From the NCBI RefSeq assembly GCF_006351965.1, contig NZ_CP040932.1:1922001-1986000 (forward strand): a stretch of DNA of 64,000 nucleotides, given 5' to 3'. Origin of the DNA: Oceanicola sp. D3 (GTDB taxonomy: Bacteria > Pseudomonadota > Alphaproteobacteria > Rhodobacterales > Rhodobacteraceae). The position numbers and the translations under genes are program-made. Under the pieces are notes generated by a model, which ran no database searches, was not told where the DNA came from, and worked only from the letters and a program-made list of their open reading frames with translations. Shown here piece by piece: positions 58,113 through 64,000 of the stretch. Positions within the stretch are counted from its first letter, which is position 1. Each line of letters begins with the position of its first letter.

Positions 58113-59198
58113 TCAGGCCCTGAAATGCTTTGAAAGCTTCAGCCCCTGGCCCTGATAGTTCGAGGCAATACCAGCGCCATAAAGCTGCTCAGGCCGCTCA
58201 GCCATGCGCTCATACACCAGCCTCCCCACAACCTGCCCATGCTCCAGCACGAACGGCGCTTCATGGCAGCGCACCTCCAGCACGCCCCGCGAGCCAGCGC
58301 CGCCCGCCTCCGCGTGGCCGAATCCCGGGTCAAAGAAGCCCGCGTAATGCACCCGAAATTCTCCAACCAACGCAAGGTAGGGTGCCATCTCGGCGGCATA
58401 CATCGGTGGTATCGTCACCGCCTCGCGGCTGACCAGAATATAAAACGCGCCGGGATCAAGGATGATCCGGTGCTCGTCGGTCTCGATCCGCTCCCAGAAC
58501 TCCGCCGCGCGGTATTCGCCGATCCGGTCGAGGTCGATGATGCCGGTATGCGGCTTGGCGCGGTAGCCCACCAGCCCGGCCTCTCCCGGCTGCAGATCGA
58601 CCGAAAAGCCGAGGCCCTCGTCGATCACCGCAGGCCCGTCCACCAGCGGCACCTCTTGGTGCAGGGCGCGCAGCGCGGCGTCATCCAGCACAGCTTGGCC
58701 CCGGCGAAAGCGCAGCTGGTTCAGCCGCATCCCGGGCCGCACCAGCACCGAAAAGCTGCGCGGGCAAATCTCGGCATAAAGTGGGCCTTCGTATCCCGCA
58801 GGCACCCTGTCAAACTCCACGCCTTCGTCGGTCACAAGTCGGGTCAGCAAATCGAGCCGCCCGGTGGAGCTCTTGGCATTGGCCACCGCAGTCAGCCCCG
58901 GCTCCAGCGCGAGGCTCTCCATCAGCGGCACAAGGTAGACGCAGCCCTTTTCCAGCACAGCCCCGTCTTCCAACGAGACCTCATGCATGCCGAACTCATC
59001 CAGACGCTCCGAAACCTTGGCACCCTTGCCCGGCAAAAAGGAGGCGCGCACCCGGTAAGCCACAGTTCCCAAACGCAAATCCAGACTAGCGGGTTGGATC
59101 TGGGCGTCACCCACTGCAGGTTCTCCGCGCAGGCTGCCCCGCGCGATCATCGCGGCAATCGCTTGTCCGGGCAGCACGCCCAAGGGCTCGTCGCTCAC
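58113..59198 (-). CDS. dcd: 2'-deoxycytidine 5'-triphosphate deaminase, two-domain form
   Basis: 361 residues, about twice the length of ordinary dCTP deaminase (190). Two dUTPase-like folds are visible, one at about 20-170 (SLDLRLG start; ANAKSSTGRLDLL with the conserved Arg and Ser) and one at about 185-355. Alphaproteobacterial forms like this are annotated as dCTP deaminase. It provides dUTP for dTMP synthesis. The C-terminus ends GLKLSKHFRA. It converges on oxyR after 18 bases. Confidence 0.87.
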   Translation of the reverse strand: MSDEPLGVLPGQAIAAMIARGSLRGEPAVGDAQIQPASLDLRLGTVAYRVRASFLPGKGAKVSERLDEFGMHEVSLEDGAVLEKGCVYLVPLMESLALEPGLTAVANAKSSTGRLDLLTRLVTDEGVEFDRVPAGYEGPLYAEICPRSFSVLVRPGMRLNQLRFRRGQAVLDDAALRALHQEVPLVDGPAVIDEGLGFSVDLQPGEAGLVGYRAKPHTGIIDLDRIGEYRAAEFWERIETDEHRIILDPGAFYILVSREAVTIPPMYAAEMAPYLALVGEFRVHYAGFFDPGFGHAEAGGAGSRGVLEVRCHEAPFVLEHGQVVGRLVYERMAERPEQLYGAGIASNYQGQGLKLSKHFRA

Positions 59199-59218
59199 CT
59201 ATCGCTCCCCTTCAAAGC

Positions 59219-59251
59219 GAACGCCCGCAACCCTTTCGGGTGCGGGCGTTC
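59219..59251 (-). terminator. hairpin terminator after tRNA-Pro
   Basis: An 11-bp perfect stem, GAACGCCCGCA (59251-59241) with TGCGGGCGTTC (59229-59219 on the minus strand), loop of about 11, followed by GCTTTGAAG. It ends 10 bases beyond the tRNA 3' end and separates it from dcd. Confidence 0.6.
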
Positions 59252-59261
59252 GTGAAACTGT

Positions 59262-59338
59262 TGGTCGGGCTAGCAGGACTTGAACCTGCGACCTTCCGTC
59301 CCCCAGACGGACGCGCTACCAGACTGCGCCATAGCCCG
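59262..59338 (-). tRNA. tRNA-Pro (anticodon GGG)
   Basis: 77 nt, ending in an encoded CCA. Acceptor stem CGGGCTA / TAGCCCG with discriminator A; anticodon stem TCCGT / ACGGA closing loop CTGGGGG, so the anticodon is GGG; T-arm GCAGG-TTCAAGT-CCTGC. D-arm GCGC-AGTCTGGTA-GCGC is intact. The place next to the merR-ihfA-fabH-plsX-rpmF cluster is typical of Rhodobacterales. Confidence 0.96.
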
Positions 59339-59412
59339 ACGTTCGGGCTTTTTAGACGATTCTGCGTCCCATGCAAGGGGAGATCGGCAGCCCTCGTTTC
59401 TCTGCCGTCCGC

Positions 59413-60588
59413 TCATCCCATCCGCGCCCGCAACGCCAGCAAACGCTCGTAGAGCGGGAGGATCTGAGCCCGGTCAATGTCCGGCTCGGGCGTGGCGCTT
59501 GATGGCGGTGGCACAGGCATCTCCGTGTCAGGTGAAGCAGCGGCAGCAAAGTCTACCGGCGCGAGGGCAGGGGCGTCAGCCTCGTGCTCCACACTCTCCT
59601 CAACCGCCTCGGTCTCCTCCGGCGGCTCACGGTCTGGCACAGACCCGGCCCCAACGCCCTCAAACCGCGCATCCTCCTCGGCTGTTCCCTCTGTCTCCGC
59701 CAACGGTGGCGGTCCGGGGGTAACGGGGGGGATGGTGGTTTCGCGCCCCTCCATCGGCTTGCGAATGAAGCTGGGCAGCTCCAGCTCGTCTTCGTCGTCA
59801 CCGTCCACGTCGCCGAAGATGTTGGCCTTCTGCTCTGGCGCAGCCTCCGCCTCGCCCGCATCAAGAACAAGCACTTCAGCAGCAGGCGCTGGCTCTTCGC
59901 CGGTGATATCTACCGCCTCCTCCGGCCCATCGCGCTGAATATGCACCTCCGCAGCCGGGGCGGGCTCCTCGCCCTCCATGCTGACGGCGCTATCGAATAC
60001 ATCGGGTTCCGGCTCCACAGCGGGCGCAGGCTCCTCGCCCGTGACATCCACGGCCTCCTCCGGCCCATCGCGCTGAATATGCACCTCGGCAGCCGGGGCG
60101 GGCTCCTCGCCCTCCCTGCTGACAGCACTGTCAAACACATCGGGCTCCGGCTCGCTGACCGCAGGTGCAGGGTCTTCTCCGGCAACCTCCACGTCAGGCG
60201 CGGGCTCCTCCGGCGCCGGGTGCACATGCACCTCAGCCTCCGTCTCCGGCACCATGGCCGCCGCAGCTTCTACGCCAGAGGCAGGGGGCTCCACCGCAGG
60301 CGCTTCGGCCCCGTCCACGGGTGGCGACAGCTCGGCCACCGCTTTCACACCGTTCTCGCGGATAAACTTCTGGGCCCCTTTGATCGTCAGCCCGTCTTCA
60401 TGCAGCAGCTTGCGGATGCCGCCCAGCAATTCCATGTCGGCAGGGCGATAATAGCGCCGCCCTCCGGCCCGCTTCAGCGGTTTGACCTGCGAAAACTTGC
60501 TTTCCCAGAAGCGCAGAACATGGGTCTGCACGCCCAGCCAGTCGGCCACCTCGGAGATCGTGCGAAAGGCGTCGGGCGCTTTTCCCAT
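59413..60588 (-). CDS. MerR-type regulator with long acidic repeat tail
   Basis: 391 residues. Only the first 85 are DNA-binding: [22 protein letters not shown] is a MerR winged helix, with the [22 protein letters not shown] second half. The remaining 300 are Glu/Pro/Ala-rich and low-complexity, ending [11 protein letters not shown]. Residues 146-191 and 192-237 are a near-identical tandem pair of 46 residues. In Rhodobacterales this gene regularly follows ihfA, but I do not know its targets. Starts 51 bases after ihfA. Confidence 0.83.
   Translation of the reverse strand: MGKAPDAFRTISEVADWLGVQTHVLRFWESKFSQVKPLKRAGGRRYYRPADMELLGGIRKLLHEDGLTIKGAQKFIRENGVKAVAELSPPVDGAEAPAVEPPASGVEAAAAMVPETEAEVHVHPAPEEPAPDVEVAGEDPAPAVSEPEPDVFDSAVSREGEEPAPAAEVHIQRDGPEEAVDVTGEEPAPAVEPEPDVFDSAVSMEGEEPAPAAEVHIQRDGPEEAVDITGEEPAPAAEVLVLDAGEAEAAPEQKANIFGDVDGDDEDELELPSFIRKPMEGRETTIPPVTPGPPPLAETEGTAEEDARFEGVGAGSVPDREPPEETEAVEESVEHEADAPALAPVDFAAAASPDTEMPVPPPSSATPEPDIDRAQILPLYERLLALRARMG
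59878..60153 (-). repeat. tandem duplication of 138 bp inside the MerR-type gene
   Basis: Two adjacent copies, 60016-60153 and 59878-60015, each 138 bp (46 codons). Both contain [27 protein letters not shown] and TGEEPAPA. They differ by only a few residues (Arg/Met, Val/Ile, Val/Ala), suggesting a recent duplication in frame. A third partial match to the acidic unit ([19 protein letters not shown]) precedes copy 1. Confidence 0.85.
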
Positions 60589-60638
60589 GGGCTATCCCTT
60601 GCTCTGTTCCCTCATGCCAGCCTGCGTCTGCGGCAGGA

Positions 60639-60941
60639 TTATTTGCGGTTCCCGTCGGCCACGCGATCTTTCATCAGGTGCGAAGGGCGGAAGGTGAGAA
60701 CACGGCGGGGGCTGATCGGAACTTCCTGCCCGGTCTTGGGGTTGCGGCCCACACGAGCGGCCTTTTCGCGCACCGAGAAGGTGCCGAAGGACGAGATCTT
60801 CACGCTCTCACCGGCCACCAGCGCGTCTGACATATAGGCCAGAACGCTCTCTACCAGCTGCGCGCTTTCGTTTCGGCTGAGGCCCACCTCGCGAAACACC
60901 GCTTCGCTCAAGTCCATCCGCGTCAGTGTCTTGCCGGCCAT
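60639..60941 (-). CDS. ihfA: integration host factor subunit alpha
   Basis: 100 residues. IHF/HU fold with the start [20 protein letters not shown], and the DNA-bending arm [19 protein letters not shown] with its intercalating Pro. Partner subunit IhfB is not in the window. A TTGACT-17-CATCCT promoter lies at 60968-60996. GGGGG precedes the ATG by 7 bases. Confidence 0.95.
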   Translation of the reverse strand: MAGKTLTRMDLSEAVFREVGLSRNESAQLVESVLAYMSDALVAGESVKISSFGTFSVREKAARVGRNPKTGQEVPISPRRVLTFRPSHLMKDRVADGNRK

Positions 60942-60967
60942 GTTCAGTCCCCCGTTGGTTTCGGGAG

Positions 60968-60996
60968 AGGATGGGGCAGAGGAAATTCCGAGTCAA
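60968..60996 (-). promoter_or_regulatory. sigma70-type promoter of ihfA
   Basis: On the minus strand TTGACT (60996-60991) and CATCCT (60973-60968) are separated by exactly 17 bases. The -10 ends about 27 bases before the ihfA start codon, so the leader is short. It suggests ihfA has its own promoter, apart from fabH upstream. Confidence 0.5.
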
Positions 60997-61135
60997 TATC
61001 AGCAGGTTGGAAGGTGCTGTTTATTCACTGGATTTAGCCGGTTCACGCCCCTCGGGGCCGGCGTGTTCACAGATTGTGCCGAAACGGGCTGCGCTGTGAG
61101 CATGGAATCAAGCGAAGGCCCGCCGATGGCGGGGC

Positions 61136-62110
61136 CTACCAGCGCAGCACCACCGCGCCCCACGCCAGACCGCCGCCGATGGCCTCGCAGACCACAACCT
61201 GCCCCGGCTGAATCTTGCCTTCGGCCACGCCCACCGACAGCGCCAGCGGGATCGAGGCGGCAGAGGTATTGCCGTGGTCCTGCACCGTCACCACCACCTT
61301 CTCCATCGGAAGGCCCATCTTCTTGGCGGTGGCGCTGATGATCCGCAGGTTGGCCTGATGCGGCACCAGCCAGTCTACGTCTCCACCAGCCAGCCCGGCC
61401 TTATCCAGCGCGGTATGCGCGGTGGCAGCAAGCTTCTCCACCGCGTGACGGAACACCTCCTTGCCCTGCATCCGCAAAAAGCCGGTGGTGCGGGTGGCCG
61501 AGGGGCCGCCGTCAACATAGAGCAACTCGCGATAGCGCCCGTCGCTGTTGAGGTCGGTCGCCAGCACGCCGCGGTCCTCCGAGGTGCCAGCGCCTTCTTC
61601 GGCCTCCAGCACCAGCGCCCCGGCGCCATCGCCAAAGAGCACCGCTGTGGAGCGATCTTCCATGTCGAGGATGCGGCTGAAGGTTTCGGCGCCGATCACC
61701 AGCACCCGCTTGGCCTGACCACCGAGGATCAGCCCCTGCGCGTTGGACAAGGCAAAGACGAAGCCCGCGCAAACCGCCTGGATGTCAAAGGCAAAGCCGT
61801 TCTCCATGCCCAGCTCGGCCTGCACCATCGTCGCGGCAGAGGGGAAGGTGAAATCGGCCGTTGAGGTGGCGACGACGATCGCGTCGATGTCCGAAGGCTC
61901 AAGCCCGGCCTGCGCCAGTGCGGCGCGCGCGGCCTTGGCCGCCATCTGGCTCGTGGTTTCGCCCGGCGCCGCAAAGTGCCGCCGCTCAATGCCAGAACGC
62001 GAAACGATCCACTCGTTGGATGTATCCAGTCGATCCTCGAACCAAGTGTTCGGAACCACGCGGTCGGGCAGATAATGCCCGACGCCCTTTACAACGGCCC
62101 GAACCACCAT
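61136..62110 (-). CDS. fabH: 3-oxoacyl-ACP synthase III
   Basis: 324 residues. Starts fatty acid synthesis by condensing acetyl-CoA with malonyl-ACP. The thiolase-fold catalytic triad is complete: C114 in DIQAVCAGFVF, His in LVPHQANLRII and Asn in HGNTSAASIPLA. 18 bases separate it from plsX, so rpmF-plsX-fabH are one operon. A bulged hairpin (AGGCCCCGCC with GGCGGGCCT) at its 3' end may end the transcript, but with no T-run. Confidence 0.96.
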   Translation of the reverse strand: MVVRAVVKGVGHYLPDRVVPNTWFEDRLDTSNEWIVSRSGIERRHFAAPGETTSQMAAKAARAALAQAGLEPSDIDAIVVATSTADFTFPSAATMVQAELGMENGFAFDIQAVCAGFVFALSNAQGLILGGQAKRVLVIGAETFSRILDMEDRSTAVLFGDGAGALVLEAEEGAGTSEDRGVLATDLNSDGRYRELLYVDGGPSATRTTGFLRMQGKEVFRHAVEKLAATAHTALDKAGLAGGDVDWLVPHQANLRIISATAKKMGLPMEKVVVTVQDHGNTSAASIPLALSVGVAEGKIQPGQVVVCEAIGGGLAWGAVVLRW

Positions 62111-62128
62111 GCTCTCAGCTGCCTCTTC

Positions 62129-63223
62129 TCATTCGTTATGCGGCGCATCCTGCCCCGCGTGGCCCACCGATGCAAGGCGTGCGGCGAGGCGCTCGGTAAA
62201 GCCCGACTGGGCCAGCTGGAAGGCCAGTTTGATCGCGGAGGAGACCCCGGTCGCATCAGCGCTGCCGTGGCTTTTTACGACCGTGCCGTTCAGCCCGAGG
62301 AAGACGCCCCCGTTCACCCGGCGCGGGTCAATCCGCTTGTTGAGCCGCTTCAGCGAGGTCAGCGCCAGCAGGGCGGCAAGGCGCGAAAGCGGGGTGTGCT
62401 TGAAGGCCTGCCGCAGCAAGTCCCCGATCAGCTTGGCGGTGCCCTCACCGGTTTTCAGCGCGATGTTGCCGGTAAACCCATCGGTGACGATCACATCAAC
62501 CCGGTCACTCGGGATGTCGCCGCCCTCGACAAAGCCGACGAAGTCGAAATCGTTCTTCACCGCCGCTTCGTCGATAAGGTCGTGGGCCACCTTCAGCTCG
62601 GCGCGGCCCTTGGTCTCCTCGGTGCCGACGTTGAGCAACCCCACACGCGGGCGCGACAGCCCCATGCCGTTGCGGGCATAGCTCATGCCCATTAGCGCAT
62701 ATTGCAGCAAGTCCTGCTGGTCAGCGCGAATATCGGCGCCGACATCGAGCATGATGTTGAAGCCGTTGGGGTTGCGTGAGGGCCAGAGGCAGGCAATGGC
62801 GGGGCGGTTCACGCCCTCGATCTTGCGCAGCCGCAGCATGCTCACGGCCATCAGCGCGCCGGTGTTGCCGCAGCTCACAGCCACAGCGGCCTCGCCCTTT
62901 TTGACGGCCTCGATGGTCGACCACATGGAAGTGCCCTTGCCGTGGCGCATCACGTGGCTGGGCTTGTCGTCCATCTGCACAACGCCCGTCGCATCACGAA
63001 TCACAACGCGCGACGCCAGCCGCCGCTTCTCGATCAGCGGGCGCAGCTCGTCAGCTGGGCCATGCAGGATGAAACCGATGTCGGGGTTCTTGTCTGCCGA
63101 TTGCGCAATACCGGCCACAACGGCAGCCGGGCCGAGGTCTCCCCCCATCGCATCAACAGAAATGACAACCCGGCCCGAAAGGGCCGGGAGCATCGGAGCT
63201 TGGGTTTCGGCGGCGTCACTCAT
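62129..63223 (-). CDS. plsX: phosphate acyltransferase PlsX
   Basis: 364 residues. Makes acyl-phosphate from acyl-ACP, the first step in phospholipid synthesis by PlsX/PlsY. Signature stretches: VISVDAMGGDLGPAAVVAG at the N-terminus, VAVSCGNTGALMAVSML in the middle, and VDVIVTDGFTGNIALKTGEG. Placement between rpmF and fabH is the standard bacterial arrangement. Length is typical. Confidence 0.96.
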   Translation of the reverse strand: MSDAAETQAPMLPALSGRVVISVDAMGGDLGPAAVVAGIAQSADKNPDIGFILHGPADELRPLIEKRRLASRVVIRDATGVVQMDDKPSHVMRHGKGTSMWSTIEAVKKGEAAVAVSCGNTGALMAVSMLRLRKIEGVNRPAIACLWPSRNPNGFNIMLDVGADIRADQQDLLQYALMGMSYARNGMGLSRPRVGLLNVGTEETKGRAELKVAHDLIDEAAVKNDFDFVGFVEGGDIPSDRVDVIVTDGFTGNIALKTGEGTAKLIGDLLRQAFKHTPLSRLAALLALTSLKRLNKRIDPRRVNGGVFLGLNGTVVKSHGSADATGVSSAIKLAFQLAQSGFTERLAARLASVGHAGQDAPHNE

Positions 63224-63247
63224 GTCCGCGCGCGCGATCCTTCACAC

Positions 63248-63454
63248 TCAAGCAGCGTCTTCGTCGAAGTCGATCTCATCGGCCGCGGCGACAACTTCCT
63301 TGTCGGCATAGTGGCCGCAGGCACCGCACACGTGGTGCGGACGCTTGAGTTCGCCGCAGTTGGAGCACTCGGCGGGATTGTCGGCCACGAGCGCATCATG
63401 CGAACGGCGCATGTTGCGGCGCGACTTCGTGATCTTATTCTGAGGGACAGCCAT
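63248..63454 (-). CDS. rpmF: 50S ribosomal protein L32
   Basis: 68 residues starting [21 protein letters not shown] zinc ribbon is intact, with Cys pairs in CSNCG and CGACG. The C-terminal tail [10 protein letters not shown] is acidic. The start is 24 bases before plsX ends its leader; first gene of the rpmF-plsX-fabH operon. A 271-base gap without a gene lies between it and yceD. Confidence 0.97.
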   Translation of the reverse strand: MAVPQNKITKSRRNMRRSHDALVADNPAECSNCGELKRPHHVCGACGHYADKEVVAAADEIDFDEDAA

Positions 63455-63725
63455 GTCTCAACCTCGGGTCTGGGCAGGGCACATCATCTGCGGCCCCGGC
63501 GTCTTCGGGAATCTCGTCCGGCGCGTCATACGCCGCCCCGCAGCACCGATCAAGCGCCGATCCGCAGGGAGGCGGCAAAATACGAAAGTTTTCTTGAAAA
63601 GCAAGCCCGGAGTTTTGGTGGGCGAGCGGGCGTGGCACCCCGTTCTCAACGGCGGCACCCGGCCGATTTGGCGGCCTCACCTATCCGCCGCGAGCCAGCC
63701 GCATCAGCAAGGCCCCGCCGCCTGC

Positions 63726-64000
63726 CTATTCTTCCATCCGTTTCTTCAACTCGGCCAGCCCGGCAAAAGGCTTCACCTTCTCCTCGGTCATCGGCTCCGC
63801 GCCCGGCTCCGTAAACACCGCTTCTCCCAATTCCACGCCCTCGGCGCGGGGGAAGGCGGGCAGGGCAAGCGCGAGCGCCTCGCGCATCACCTCGGTCAAA
63901 TCGAGCACGGCCGGCAGCGGCTCTGCCTCGTCATCCTCGCCCATCTCCGCCTCTTCCTCTTCGGGGAAGGAAAACTCGGCGAGGTAGCGGCGCACCACCT
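63726..64000 (-). CDS. YceD/DUF177 protein, C-terminal part only
   Basis: The frame is open to the window edge, so the 5' part lies beyond 64000 and the start is not seen. The visible 90 residues have an acidic stretch EFSFPEEEEAEMGEDDE, then LDLTEVMREALALALPAFPR, and end FAGLAELKKRMEE, the usual YceD C-terminus. The normal Cys residues of the family's C-terminal part are replaced by acidic ones, as in other Rhodobacterales. Located upstream of rpmF, where it aids large-subunit rRNA/protein handling. Confidence 0.8.
   Translation of the reverse strand, partial: VVRRYLAEFSFPEEEEAEMGEDDEAEPLPAVLDLTEVMREALALALPAFPRAEGVELGEAVFTEPGAEPMTEEKVKPFAGLAELKKRMEE

Noticed and set aside
63435-63680. 81-codon open frame overlapping the rpmF start
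   Set aside because: Cys/Pro-rich, no family, overlaps the secure rpmF gene and its leader; not credible as coding.

Overview
The window reads as chromosome of a marine-type alphaproteobacterium of the order Rhodobacterales (Roseobacter group). The evidence is its high GC, dense gene packing, and several neighbourhoods typical of that group: the F1Fo-ATPase zeta inhibitor beside purC-purS, cckA-recA-alaS, and yceD-rpmF-plsX-fabH-ihfA-merR-tRNA-Pro. A hybrid kinase CckA with a perfect CtrA box upstream, and LexA boxes of the alphaproteobacterial GTTC-N7-GTTC type, agree with this. I see no phage, insertion sequence, integron or CRISPR array; this is mostly core chromosome with small accessory inserts.

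Layout. 0-5 kb: an SPL-like radical SAM gene behind a LexA box, betaine-homocysteine methyltransferase and an MprF-like lipid aminoacyltransferase. 5-12 kb: ATPase zeta subunit and purine genes purC, purS and purQ, with purS and purQ separated by about 3.6 kb carrying a DUF3592 membrane protein and a secreted TPR-CHAT protease. 12-16 kb: a DctB/DctD-type two-component pair whose AAA+ regulator has lost the sigma54-contact loop, then two membrane proteins. 17-24 kb: guaB, an RsmB-type rRNA methyltransferase, cckA, a sulfotransferase and recA with two LexA boxes. 24-31 kb: alaS, a DUF1330 protein, a VOC protein, typA, a YitT-type and an SMR-type membrane protein. 31-36 kb: an SGNH hydrolase-like protein, then two unrelated NADP isocitrate dehydrogenases (dimeric and monomeric) in tandem. 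36-46 kb: DUF2235 hydrolase, a ppk2-tetR pair, lipoprotein hydrolase, sulfotransferase, metA, ATPase, two EamA exporters and a FadL-type porin. 46-52 kb: acyl-CoA ligase, two surface-glycan type enzymes (GT8, FkbM), guaA. 52-58 kb: DUF2270 protein, MttB-family methyltransferase without an in-frame stop, DUF6477/DUF6456 pair, VIT-type metal transporter and OxyR. 58-64 kb: two-domain dCTP deaminase, tRNA-Pro(GGG), MerR-type regulator with an internal duplication, ihfA, fabH, plsX, rpmF, and the 3' part of a yceD gene running off the window.

Themes: nucleotide supply (purC/S/Q, guaB, guaA, dcd), SOS and cell-cycle control (recA, LexA boxes, CckA, CtrA boxes), methionine/betaine one-carbon metabolism (bmt, metA, MttB family), and envelope lipids (mprF, plsX, fabH, fadL). 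Only one gap without a gene exceeds 300 bases (30642-30964); it holds two adjacent perfect dyads. All assignments come from reading motifs and gene order by eye; no database search was run.
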